From Bog-473 sp963807775 (GTDB lineage Bacteria; Actinomycetota; Acidimicrobiia; Acidimicrobiales; RAAP-2), in contig CAWECY010000008.1 in assembly GCA_963807775.1 (NCBI GenBank), positions 1-64,000 on the forward strand: 64,000 bases of DNA, given 5' to 3'. The stretch's first letter is position 1. Each line of letters starts with the position of its first letter. The notes beneath the pieces were generated by a model. The model was given only the letters and a program-made list of their open reading frames with translations, was not told the DNA's origin and did no database searches. Below are positions 25,726 through 34,376 of this stretch, one piece after another. The translations under genes and the position numbers were made by a program.

Positions 25726-26715
25726 ATGCGGGTCGCCATTCTCGACGACTGGTTCGACACGCTCCGCACGCTCCCGTGTTTCGCCAAGCTCTCGGGGCAC
25801 TACGTCAGCGTGTTCACCGACCACGTCGAGGAGACCGAAGCATTGGCCCGGCGACTGGCCGAGACCGACGTCCTCGTGCTCATCCGCGAGCGCACCGAGA
25901 TAGGCGCCCCGCTCCTCGAGCGGCTCCCCAGGCTCCGCCTCATCAGCCAGCGCAGCGTCTATCCCCACATCGATGTCGAGGCGTGCACGGCGCTCGGCAT
26001 CATCGTCAGCTCCGACATGCACGCGGACACGCCTTCGTACGCGGCCGCCGAGCTCACCTGGGCGCTCGTGCTGGCCGCCATGCGGCAGATCCCGGCGCAG
26101 GTGGCGTCCCTGCGTGCCGGTCATTGGCAGTCCGGGGTCGGCCACTCGCTGCGCGGCAAGCGGCTGGGCATCCACGGCTACGGCCGGATCGGCTCGGTGG
26201 TGGCCGGCTACGGCCAGGCCTTCGGCATGGACGTGATGGCCTGGTCCGGCGCCCAATCGCTCCAGCGGGCCCGGGCCGACGGGGTGCAGACGGCCGCCGA
26301 CGCCACGGAGCTCTATTCGTCCTGCGACGTCGTCTCGTTGCACCTGCGCCTCGTCCCCGCGACGCAGGGCGTCGTCACCAGGGCGAACCTGGCCTGCATG
26401 CGACCGGACGCCCTGCTCGTCAACACGAGCCGGGCCCGACTCATCGAGCGCGGCGCTCTGGTCAATGCGCTCCGAGCGGGGCGGCCCGGCATGGCGGCCC
26501 TCGACGTCTTCGAGACAGAGCCCCTGGTCGACACCGCCGACCCGCTGCTGACCATGGAGAACGTCGTGAGCACGCCCCACATCGGCTATGTGACCCGCGA
26601 GGAATGGGATGTACAGTTCAGCGCTATCTTTGACCAGGTCAATGCGTACGCGGATGGCGCCGCGATCAACGTGGTGAACCCCGACGTCTTGGCACACCCC
26701 CGGAGCCGACCCTAA
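25726..26715 (+). CDS. D-isomer-specific 2-hydroxyacid dehydrogenase
   Basis: A 329-residue NAD-dependent dehydrogenase. The cofactor motif is GIHGYGRIGSVVAGYGQAFG. The catalytic Arg is in SLHLRLVPATQGV, the Glu in LDVFETEPL and the His in STPHIGYVT. The N-terminal catalytic subdomain ends at VLIRERTEIGAPLLERLPRL. Substrate is unclear (2-hydroxyacid or phosphoglycerate-like). It is the third gene of a tightly packed rightward operon. Confidence 0.9.
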   Translation: MRVAILDDWFDTLRTLPCFAKLSGHYVSVFTDHVEETEALARRLAETDVLVLIRERTEIGAPLLERLPRLRLISQRSVYPHIDVEACTALGIIVSSDMHADTPSYAAAELTWALVLAAMRQIPAQVASLRAGHWQSGVGHSLRGKRLGIHGYGRIGSVVAGYGQAFGMDVMAWSGAQSLQRARADGVQTAADATELYSSCDVVSLHLRLVPATQGVVTRANLACMRPDALLVNTSRARLIERGALVNALRAGRPGMAALDVFETEPLVDTADPLLTMENVVSTPHIGYVTREEWDVQFSAIFDQVNAYADGAAINVVNPDVLAHPRSRP

Positions 26716-26723
26716 GGAGCTCA

Positions 26724-28235
26724 ATGCCGGCCGATCCCCCAGTCGCCCTCGGTCGCCGATCTGCGTCACGACGTCGTCCACGCTCGTTCCTGGCGGCGCT
26801 GGTCGCCTGCCTCGCCTTCGTGCCGGCCTTGCTGGCCGTGGCACCCGGTACGGCGGCGGCGGCGTACCCGGACAACGTGGCGCAGCCCGTCAACTTCGGG
26901 AACGCCGGCTCCTTCGGGCCGTCCGGTGGACTCTCGCTGAACGCACCCGATGTCGGCATGGCTTCCACCCATGACGGGAACGGCTACTGGATCGTCGCCT
27001 CCGACGGGGGGATCTTCAACTACGGCGACGCCGGGTTCTTCGGCTCGGCGGGCAGCATTGCGCTCAACAAGCCGATCGTCGGCATGGCGGCCACGCCCGA
27101 CGGCGGTGGCTACTGGCTCGTGGCCTCCGACGGCGGGATCTTCAACTACGGCGACGCCGGGTTCTACGGCTCTCGAGGCGGCCAGCCGCTCAACTCCCCC
27201 ATCGTCGGCATGGCGGCCACGCCGAGCGGCAACGGCTACTGGCTGGTGGCGGCGGACGGCGGGATCTTCACCTACGGCGACGCCACGTTCTGGGGCTCGG
27301 CCGGATCGATGGCGCTCAACAAGCCGGTCGTCGGCATGGCGGCCACGCCCGACGGTGGTGGCTACTGGCTCGTGGCCTCCGACGGCGGGATCTTCAACTA
27401 CGGCGACGCTCCTTTCATTGGCTCCATGGGCGGCACGCCGCTCAATTCGCCCATCGTCGGGATGGCGTCGTCGGGCGGTGGTTACGTGATGGCCGCCGCG
27501 GACGGCGGTGTCTTCAACTTCGGCACCGGGTTCCAGGGATCGATGGGTGGCCAGTCGCTCACCAACCCCATCGTGGGCATCGCGGCGACGCCCGACGGTG
27601 GCGGTTACTGGCTGCTGCCGTCGCCGCCACCGCCGGCACCCCCGACCATCGGACCAGGTGCCGTGGGCGCGGCCGTCACCCAACTGCAGACGCAGCTGCT
27701 CGCCTTGGGCTACTGGGTCGACACGACGAGCGGCAGCTTCGACGACAGCACCGAGCAAGCGGTCTGGGCCCTGCAGAAGGCCGCCGGGCTGACGACTGAC
27801 GGCGTGGTCGGCCCCGAGACCTGGGCGGCGCTCGAGGCTGGGGTCGTCCCGCATCCGCAACCCGAGTCGGGCTACGAGATCCAGATCGACCTGGCCGACG
27901 ACCTGCTGATGGTCGTGAACAACAACCAGCTCCTGTGGACGCTCAACACGTCCACGGGAGGCGGTTACACCTACACCGAAGATGGATCCACCGACGTCGC
28001 CGACACGCCGACGGGCGTCTTCCAGACCTTCCGCGTGGTGGACGGTTTGGTCACCGACTCGCTGGGCACGTTGTGGATGCCGAGGTTCTTCTACGAGGGC
28101 TACGCCATCCACGGCGATCCCGAGGTCCCGCCCTATCCCGTCTCCCACGGCTGCGCCCGCATCAGCAACGAGGCCATCGAGTGGGTCTGGGCGAACAACA
28201 TCGACCCCGTCGGGACGACGGTTTGGGTGTACTGA
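26724..28235 (+). CDS. Secreted L,D-transpeptidase with N-terminal surface repeats and PG-binding domain
   Basis: A 503-residue exported protein. It has an Arg-rich signal peptide with hydrophobic core and AAAA cleavage region (residues 1-46), five complete plus one partial repeat of about 42 residues (core GYWLVASDGGIFNYGDA and PIVGMAATP, about 75-300), a Pro linker, a peptidoglycan-binding domain (305-375), and a YkuD catalytic domain ending in YAIHGD and SHGCARIS with His475 and Cys477. L,D-transpeptidases make 3-3 cross-links or anchor proteins to peptidoglycan. The repeats look like beta-propeller or adhesin units. A strong AAGGAG lies 5 bases before the ATG. Confidence 0.92.
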   Translation: MPADPPVALGRRSASRRRPRSFLAALVACLAFVPALLAVAPGTAAAAYPDNVAQPVNFGNAGSFGPSGGLSLNAPDVGMASTHDGNGYWIVASDGGIFNYGDAGFFGSAGSIALNKPIVGMAATPDGGGYWLVASDGGIFNYGDAGFYGSRGGQPLNSPIVGMAATPSGNGYWLVAADGGIFTYGDATFWGSAGSMALNKPVVGMAATPDGGGYWLVASDGGIFNYGDAPFIGSMGGTPLNSPIVGMASSGGGYVMAAADGGVFNFGTGFQGSMGGQSLTNPIVGIAATPDGGGYWLLPSPPPPAPPTIGPGAVGAAVTQLQTQLLALGYWVDTTSGSFDDSTEQAVWALQKAAGLTTDGVVGPETWAALEAGVVPHPQPESGYEIQIDLADDLLMVVNNNQLLWTLNTSTGGGYTYTEDGSTDVADTPTGVFQTFRVVDGLVTDSLGTLWMPRFFYEGYAIHGDPEVPPYPVSHGCARISNEAIEWVWANNIDPVGTTVWVY

Positions 28236-28256
28236 GCCCGCGCCAGCAGGATCCGC

Positions 28257-29669
28257 TCAGCTGGTCGACTTCGCCTGCATGCGCTGCAGGCAGTCATAGG
28301 CCGCGTACTTGTAGGTGTCGCTGACGGTCGGGACGTCGAACGTCGAGTGAATGAAGTAATCGATGCTCCCACCGAAATGCATGACGGCCTGGCCCTGGTG
28401 GATCAGTTCCGTGGCTCCCTCCCCGATCATGTGCACGCCGAGCAGGCGTCGGTCGTCGGATCGAACGACGAGCTTGAGCGCGCCCTCCCCCGCCCCCGCG
28501 ATGGCCGCCCGGCTGTTGTCCTCGAAGCGCGCCATACCCACCGCGTGCTCGATGCCGGCCTCTTGCGCCTGCTGTTGCGTCAGACCGACCATGGCGCACT
28601 CGGGGATCGTGTACACCCCGAAGGGCGTCAGTGGGTCCACCGTCTGCTTGAAGGGGATGTGCATGGCGTAACAGGCCGCCACACGGCCCTGCTCCATGGA
28701 GACGGAAGCCAGGGCAGGCGGGCCGATGACGTCGCCGGCCGCGTAGATCCCCGGGACGGACGTCTCGTAGTGGTCATCCACCAGAATGCGCCCGCGATCG
28801 TCGGTGGCGACACCGGCCTCCTTCAGACCGAGCTCCTCGGTGTTGCCGGTGCGGCCGGCCGCGAATATCACCTTTTCGGTCCCGAGCGACTCCCCGGCGG
28901 AAGTCTCGACACGCAACGCACCGCCGGCGCGTGTCACGCCGGCGATGCCCGTGGAGGAGAGGACGCGCATCCCTTGCTTGCCGTAGATGTCGGCGAGCAA
29001 GGACGAGATGTCGCCGTCGAGGAACGGGAGCAGCCGGGGGCCGCGGTCGACCACCGTGACCGCGGCGCCGAGCGCTTGGAAGATGGACGCGTACTCGCAC
29101 GCCACGGCACCTCCGCCTACCACGACCAGGCTCTGCAACGGGCGGTCGAGGGCGCCGGCGGTCTCCGAATCCAAGACGTCGGGGTCGTCGAACGGGATGC
29201 CCGGGGGATGGAAGGGCCTCGAGCCAGGGGCGAGCAAGATGGCATCGGCCGCCAGGACCCGCTCGGGTCGGCCGCCGGCCGGGGTGACGGTGAGCGTGTG
29301 CTCGGGACCCAAACGGGCGAAGCCCTCGACGTACGCGATGTCGTGGCGCCGGAGGTTCCGGAGCACCGCCTCGGTCATCAACTCCCTCACGTCGGACTCC
29401 CGGGCGCGGAGGCGGTCGACGAGCACCTCGGGGAGGAGATCGAGGCCAACGCCGTAGATCTGGTGGCGGGTGAAGCCGGTCAGGTAGAGGGCTGCCTCGC
29501 GCATCGTCTTGGTGGACACGGCACCGGCCACCATGGTGCCGCCGGCCCGGTCACGTTCCACCACCGCCACGCGCCGACCGAAGTACGCCGCCTGGGCAGC
29601 CGCCTTCTCACCGGCTGGGCCCGACCCGACCACCAGCAGATCAAACCGCTCTCCCCCGACCTTCGGCAT
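28257..29669 (-). CDS. sthA: Soluble pyridine nucleotide transhydrogenase (SthA-type flavoprotein)
   Basis: A 470-residue two-dinucleotide-binding flavoprotein: DLLVVGSGPAGEKAAAQAAY for FAD, SLVVVGGGAVACEYASIF for NAD(P), GIYAAGDVIGPPALASVSME, and a dimerisation domain starting FGVYTIPECAMVGLT. The redox disulfide CxxxxC of lipoamide dehydrogenases is replaced by GGTMVAGAVSTKTM, which marks the SthA-type branch. It moves hydride between NADPH and NADH pools. The ATG at 29669 (MPKVGGERFDLL) is chosen over one ten codons upstream because it directly precedes the first beta strand. Confidence 0.88.
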   Translation of the reverse strand: MPKVGGERFDLLVVGSGPAGEKAAAQAAYFGRRVAVVERDRAGGTMVAGAVSTKTMREAALYLTGFTRHQIYGVGLDLLPEVLVDRLRARESDVRELMTEAVLRNLRRHDIAYVEGFARLGPEHTLTVTPAGGRPERVLAADAILLAPGSRPFHPPGIPFDDPDVLDSETAGALDRPLQSLVVVGGGAVACEYASIFQALGAAVTVVDRGPRLLPFLDGDISSLLADIYGKQGMRVLSSTGIAGVTRAGGALRVETSAGESLGTEKVIFAAGRTGNTEELGLKEAGVATDDRGRILVDDHYETSVPGIYAAGDVIGPPALASVSMEQGRVAACYAMHIPFKQTVDPLTPFGVYTIPECAMVGLTQQQAQEAGIEHAVGMARFEDNSRAAIAGAGEGALKLVVRSDDRRLLGVHMIGEGATELIHQGQAVMHFGGSIDYFIHSTFDVPTVSDTYKYAAYDCLQRMQAKSTS

Positions 29670-29762
29670 GCTTCTCCACCCTGCTCCGTCGGCCGCCAAC
29701 CCTATACGGGCGTTCGCGGACAGTAGGTGTGACCGTACGCGCTGAGAGAAGCCGCGGCCCGA

Positions 29763-31187
29763 TCAGATGTCGTAGTAGAGCTGGAACTCCCACGGGTGGG
29801 GCCGCAGCCTGACGGCGTCCACCTCGTTGGACCGCTTGTAGTCGACCCACGTCTCGATGAGGTCGTCGGTGAACACGCCGCCGACCTTGAGGAAGTCGCT
29901 GTCGGCCTCGAGCGCGTCCAACGCCTCCTCGAGCGAGGACGGGACCTGGCCGATCTTGGCCAGCTCGTCGGCCGGCATGTCGAAAAGGTCCTCGTCGACC
30001 GGCGCCGGCGGCTCGATCTTGTTAGCGACCCCGTCCAGCCCGGCCATGAGGATGGCAGAGAACGCCAGGTACGGGTTGCAGCTCGGATCCGGACAGCGGA
30101 ACTCGACCCGCTTGGCCTTCGGGCTCGGCGAGTAGACGGGGATGCGGCAGGCAGCCGAGCGGTTGCGCTGCGAGTAGACCAGGTTGACCGGGGCCTCGAA
30201 GCCGGGCACGAGCCGCTTGTACGAGTTCGTGGTGGGCGCGGCGAACCCGAGCACCGCCCGCGCGTGCTTGATGATGCCGCCGATATACCAGCGGCCGAGG
30301 TCCGACAGATTGGCGTACGTGCCCTCCTGGTGGAACAGCGGCTCGCCACCGTTCCATAGCGACGAGTGCACGTGCATGCCCGATCCGTTGTCGTCGAAGA
30401 GGGGCTTGGGCATGAAGGTGGCCGTGTGGCCGGCCTGGTTGGCGACGCTCTTGACGATGTACTTGTAGAGCATCAGCTTGTCGGCCATCCTCAGCAGGGT
30501 GTCGAACTTCATGTCGATCTCGGCCTGGCCCGCCGTGCCGACCTCATGGTGCTGCACCTCGATCTCGATGCCGATGTTCTCCATGATCAGGATCATCTCG
30601 GAGCGCAGGTCCTGGAAGTGGTCCATCGGGGGCACGGGGAAGTAGCCCTCCTTGTAGCGCGGCTTGTAGCCGAGGTTCGGTCCCTCGTCCTTCCCGGAGT
30701 TCCAGATGCCCTCCACCGAGTCGACCTGGTAGAAGGCCGAGTGCTGATCCTGCGAGAAGCGGACGTCGTCGAAGATGAAGAACTCCGCCTCGGGTCCGAA
30801 GAAGGAGGTGTCCGCGTACCCGGTCGTCTTGACGTACTCCTCCGCCTTCTTGGCCACATAGCGCGGGTCGCGGCTGTAGGGCTCGAGCGTAAGGGGGTCG
30901 TGCACGAAGCAGTTCAGATTCATGGTCTTGTGCTGGCGGAACGGGTCGATCACCGCGGTCGAGGGGTCGGGCAGCAGGATCATGTCGGACTCGTGGATCT
31001 GCTGGAAGCCCCGGATGGACGAACCGTCGAATCCGAAGCCTTCGCTGAAGCCTTCCTCGGTCAGCTGGTGGGCCGGAACGGAGAAGTGCTGCATCAGGCC
31101 GGGCAGGTCGCAGAACCTCAGGTCGACGATCTCGACCCCCTCGGACTTGACGAGCTTGACGACCTCGGCGGGACTGCGCTCTTGCAT
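29763..31187 (-). CDS. glnA: Glutamine synthetase type I, Phe at the adenylylation position
   Basis: A 474-residue GSI: beta-grasp domain with GFGFDGSSIRGFQ, catalytic FGPEAEFFIFDDV, NIGIEIEVQHHEVGTAGQAE, the ATP-site MPKPLFDDNGSGMHVHSSLW, and NRSAACRIPVYSPSPKAKRVEFRC split by no gaps. In GSI-beta enzymes the adenylylated Tyr lies in a YDLP-type motif. Here it reads DEDLFDMPADEL with Phe402 (codon at 29982-29984), so regulation by adenylylation should be lost. ATG 31187 is preferred to GTG 31193 because GGGAGA is well spaced for it. Confidence 0.95.
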   Translation of the reverse strand: MQERSPAEVVKLVKSEGVEIVDLRFCDLPGLMQHFSVPAHQLTEEGFSEGFGFDGSSIRGFQQIHESDMILLPDPSTAVIDPFRQHKTMNLNCFVHDPLTLEPYSRDPRYVAKKAEEYVKTTGYADTSFFGPEAEFFIFDDVRFSQDQHSAFYQVDSVEGIWNSGKDEGPNLGYKPRYKEGYFPVPPMDHFQDLRSEMILIMENIGIEIEVQHHEVGTAGQAEIDMKFDTLLRMADKLMLYKYIVKSVANQAGHTATFMPKPLFDDNGSGMHVHSSLWNGGEPLFHQEGTYANLSDLGRWYIGGIIKHARAVLGFAAPTTNSYKRLVPGFEAPVNLVYSQRNRSAACRIPVYSPSPKAKRVEFRCPDPSCNPYLAFSAILMAGLDGVANKIEPPAPVDEDLFDMPADELAKIGQVPSSLEEALDALEADSDFLKVGGVFTDDLIETWVDYKRSNEVDAVRLRPHPWEFQLYYDI

Positions 31188-31606
31188 GTACACGTCTCCC
31201 TCTGAAGATCACGAACAGCCACTGCCGACCGCCCGGTGTCAATGGAATGCGAGTGCTGCTTACCACAGGCTTCCCGGTGAATGCCCAGCTGAGAGGGCCC
31301 AGTTCATCAAGTCTTCACAATGTTCCGATAGAGACCCGTTCGTGTCCAGCCTGTCCCCGACGGTGTCGACCGATCCCTCCATCACGGCGGCGCTGCCGGT
31401 GGTCGGGCTGTAGCTCATCCCACAGAGTGGGTCCACGAGGCGTCCCGTTGCCGCACCGATGTCCGACGATCGGAGCTGTGGTCACCAGGCTCGATATCTC
31501 CGGCTTTGGTGGATCCGACCACGACAACGCTCGAGTTCTACAATCCCGCGACCGAGCCCTGCCGCCTCGAGATGGACGACACACCACACGACCAAGGAAG
31601 CCGAAG
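31188..31606. other. Divergent intergenic region between glnA and the MBL operon
   Basis: About 420 bases with lower GC than the surroundings and no convincing coding frame. On the minus strand a TTGACA (near 31235-31240) could be the -35 of a glnA promoter, but the -10 at the right spacing is poor. On the plus strand AGGAAG precedes the small ORF at 31607. No GlnR-like repeat or hairpin is evident. Confidence 0.4.
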
Positions 31607-31795
31607 ATGCTGAATCAGCTCCACGAGTACACCCCTCAGGGCAGGGGGGCGCCACCGCCCGGCAAGTACGGCACGGCGTCCACCGCAGCCAAGAAGCAGT
31701 ACCTCGCCTACGACGCCATTCTCATCGCGTTGTGCCAGCAACGGCTGACGAGCGGCAGGCTGAGCTTCCACACGGACTTCGGTGACCTCCGGTGA
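31607..31795 (+). CDS. 62-residue hypothetical protein
   Basis: An ATG preceded by AGGAAGCCGAAG opens a 62-residue frame starting MLNQLHEYTPQGRGAPPPGK and ending LSFHTDFGDLR. It has a polar, Pro/Gly-rich start and an amphipathic helix (KKQYLAYDAILIALCQQRLT). The stop overlaps the start of the metallo-hydrolase gene (TGATG), a sign of translational coupling. No family is recognised. The coupling and ribosome binding site make it more credible than its size suggests. Confidence 0.45.
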   Translation: MLNQLHEYTPQGRGAPPPGKYGTASTAAKKQYLAYDAILIALCQQRLTSGRLSFHTDFGDLR

Positions 31796-32727
31796 TGACG
31801 TACGAAAAGGGATTGCACGAGGTAGCGGATGGCGTCTGGGCCTATCTCCAGCCTGACGGAGGGTGGGGCTGGTCCAACGCCGGTCTCATCACCGGTGGTG
31901 GTTCCGCCCTGCTGGTCGACACGTTGTTCGACCTGCGCCTGACATCGGACATGCTCGACACCATGCGCGCCGCCATACCCGATGCCGAGAAGATCGCCAC
32001 CGTGGTCAACACACACGCCAACGGCGATCACTGTTACGGCAATGCACTCGTGGCGGACTCGGTCATCATCGCCTCGACCGCCTGTGCCAACGAGATGAGC
32101 GATCTGGAACCCTCGACGATGGCCGCCATGATGAAGAGTGCGTCGTCATTGGGCCAGGCCGGAGAGTTCCTGGCCCGCATCTTCGCCCCCTTCTCGTTCG
32201 ACGACATTCCCCTCACCCTGCCCTCCCAGACGTTCGACGGACGCCTCGACTTGCGCATCGGCGACCGGCGGGTGGAGTTGCTCGAGGTGGGACCGGCACA
32301 CACCGCGGGCGACGTCGTCGTGCACCTCCCAACCGAGGGGATCGTGTTCACCGGTGACATCCTCTTCCACGGGGGCCATCCGATCGTGTGGGCGGGGCCG
32401 GTGGCCAACTGGATCCGCGCCTGTGACCGCATCTTGGCGCTCCAACCGGCGGCCGTCGTGCCGGGCCACGGTCCGGTGGCCACGCAGGCGGCGGTGGCCG
32501 ATCTCAAGGCGTACTTCGAATACCTGACCGCTGAGGCGAGGGTCCGCTACGAGAACGGACTGACGCCGATGGAGGCCGCTCGCGACATCTCACTCGGTGC
32601 CTTCGCCGGCTGGGGCGAGCCCGAGCGACTCGTGGCCAACATCCACGCGCTGTACCACGACTTCGGCTCCGACGCGCCGAGGGATGCTCTCACCCTCATG
32701 GGACAGATGGCTGAACTCGCCGGCTGA
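31795..32727 (+). CDS. Metallo-beta-lactamase-fold hydrolase
   Basis: A 310-residue MBL-fold protein. The first metal motif reads NTHANGDHCYGNAL (the usual HxHxDH with Asn-Gly in place of the middle His, as in several MBL subfamilies), followed by GPAHTAGDVVVHLPTEGIVF, TGDILFHGGHPIV (bridging Asp) and VVPGHGPVA (last His). The C-terminal 80 residues form helices unlike the short beta-lactamases. Substrate unknown; close relatives act on alkyl sulfates, lactones or quinolones. Confidence 0.88.
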   Translation: MTYEKGLHEVADGVWAYLQPDGGWGWSNAGLITGGGSALLVDTLFDLRLTSDMLDTMRAAIPDAEKIATVVNTHANGDHCYGNALVADSVIIASTACANEMSDLEPSTMAAMMKSASSLGQAGEFLARIFAPFSFDDIPLTLPSQTFDGRLDLRIGDRRVELLEVGPAHTAGDVVVHLPTEGIVFTGDILFHGGHPIVWAGPVANWIRACDRILALQPAAVVPGHGPVATQAAVADLKAYFEYLTAEARVRYENGLTPMEAARDISLGAFAGWGEPERLVANIHALYHDFGSDAPRDALTLMGQMAELAG

Positions 32728-32825
32728 AGGAGCCAACCCCGGAGGGTCGAGCAGCTTGACCAGCGAGTTCAGTCTTCCCTGGGAGGCCAGGACTGCGGGA
32801 CAGACGGGTGGGGTAGACCAGGGGT

Positions 32826-34283
32826 GTGGAGACGCGCGCCACCGTGACCGTCGTGGGGGGTCGCTACCGGCTCGACGGCCTGCTCGGCGAAGGTGGCATG
32901 GCGCGGGTCTTCGACGCCTTCGATGAGCGCCTCGAACGCCAGGTCGCCGTGAAGATCCTCCGTCCCCAGACCGAGGCGTTGCCCGGTATGCGCGAGCGGT
33001 TCCAACAGGAAGCTCGCATCGCGGCACGACTGGTCCATCCGAACATTGTGTCGGTGCTCGACTACGGCGAGGACGAGGCCTCCTGCTTTCTCGTCATGGA
33101 ACGCCTCTCCGGTGCCACGCTCCGGGACGAGATCGCGACGGGTCCGCTCACCAAGCCGAGATTCGTTCGCGTTATGGCCGAGACGCTGGCTGCCCTCGGC
33201 GCCGCCCATCGTCGCGGGATCCTTCATCGCGACATCAAGCCCAGCAACATCCTGCTCGAACAGAGAGGCGCCAAGATCGCCGACTTCGGCATCGCCAAGA
33301 GCTTTGATGCCCGAGCGAGCTCGCGGTGGGCAGCGGACGACCTGACGATGACCGGTGTCGTCCTGGGGACGCCGGGTTATCTGGCACCCGAGCGCCGATC
33401 CGGCCACCCGGCCACCGTGCAATCGGATCTGTACTCGGTCGGCGCCATGATGGTGGAAGCAGTCTCCGGTCAACGGCCCGAACAAGGCGTCGACGCGGCT
33501 GCATTGGTGCCGCTCGCCCTCGCACCGATCGTCTCTCGGGCGCTCGCTTCCGACCCTCGCCACCGCTTTCCCTCGGCCGAGGCCATGTTGGAGGCGCTGC
33601 GCACTATGGAGACGCCGGGGACGATTGCATCGGCCACCGTGGTCGGTCAAACCAGACGGATCGTGGCGACATCGACCGCGACCATCCCGGCCACGGCGTC
33701 GCACACCCCGACCGGACTTGCGACGGCACCAGCTAAGGCCGGCCGGCGGAGCCGGCGCGGGCACGGTGTCCTCCTGGCGGCAGTGGCGGCCGCAGCGTTG
33801 CTCGCCGTCATCTTCTGGCTCGCGGTCGGCACGATCCAGCCCACGGGGCCGGCCACTTCCTCCGGCGTGCACACCGCCCACGCCGCGGCGGCGACGTCAC
33901 CGGCACCGGATACGGAACGGACCGCCATCACAAGCCTGGCCGATCAGATCTCCCAAGGGGGTATGCCTGGTGACCAATCCCTGGCGGATGCGCTGAATGC
34001 CACCGCCGCCCGTCCACCCGGAGTGGCGCGTGAAGCATCGGCGGAGCAGACGCTGGCCCTGGCCCAGGCGCTCGTGAACGGGGACGGCATCACGCCGGAG
34101 CAGTACCAAGACGTCGTCAACACTCTCGCGGCAACGGGTGCGACCGTGCCCACGACGACCACCACGACCACGACGACCACGACGACCACCAGTACGCCGG
34201 CCCCGTCGCCGTTCGGCCAGTTAGGTGGCCACGGCTTCCACCATGGGCACGGTGACGGGCAGGGGTACGGCGACCAGGGGTAG
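32826..34283 (+). CDS. Receptor-type Ser/Thr protein kinase (PknB-like)
   Basis: A 485-residue kinase with N-terminal catalytic domain: glycine loop LLGEGGMARVF (19-29), Lys43 in VAVKIL, catalytic HRDIKPSN with Asp136, DFGIAK with Asp153, and GTPGYLAPER in the activation segment. A juxtamembrane Thr/Ala-rich stretch leads to one transmembrane helix (about 315-336). The outside part contains an alanine-rich helical region, a run of 13 Thr followed by Ser-Thr-Pro, and a Gly/His-rich end (HGFHHGHGDGQGYGDQG). It lacks PASTA repeats. The GTG start at 32826 gives the expected N-terminus. It probably senses an envelope signal. Confidence 0.92.
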   Translation: METRATVTVVGGRYRLDGLLGEGGMARVFDAFDERLERQVAVKILRPQTEALPGMRERFQQEARIAARLVHPNIVSVLDYGEDEASCFLVMERLSGATLRDEIATGPLTKPRFVRVMAETLAALGAAHRRGILHRDIKPSNILLEQRGAKIADFGIAKSFDARASSRWAADDLTMTGVVLGTPGYLAPERRSGHPATVQSDLYSVGAMMVEAVSGQRPEQGVDAAALVPLALAPIVSRALASDPRHRFPSAEAMLEALRTMETPGTIASATVVGQTRRIVATSTATIPATASHTPTGLATAPAKAGRRSRRGHGVLLAAVAAAALLAVIFWLAVGTIQPTGPATSSGVHTAHAAAATSPAPDTERTAITSLADQISQGGMPGDQSLADALNATAARPPGVAREASAEQTLALAQALVNGDGITPEQYQDVVNTLAATGATVPTTTTTTTTTTTTTSTPAPSPFGQLGGHGFHHGHGDGQGYGDQG

Positions 34284-34376
34284 CTGCGTCCACCGCGGGC
34301 CCACCCGATCTGGTCAAAAAGGTCCCGACGCGCCCATTGGTACGCTGCCCGGGACCAGGGGGAGTCCCATGTCCTC

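Noticed and set aside
27000..27620. Long near-identical repeats suggesting a repeat array
   Set aside because: They are in frame and encode the 42-residue protein repeats of the L,D-transpeptidase.
28347..29726. 459-residue plus-strand frame opposite sthA
   Set aside because: Antisense to a clear flavoprotein with all motifs; the plus-strand protein lacks recognisable domains.
31230..31250. glnA promoter with TTGACA
   Set aside because: A -35-like hexamer is present on the minus strand, but no acceptable -10 lies 16-18 bases downstream; recorded only as a possibility in the gap entry.
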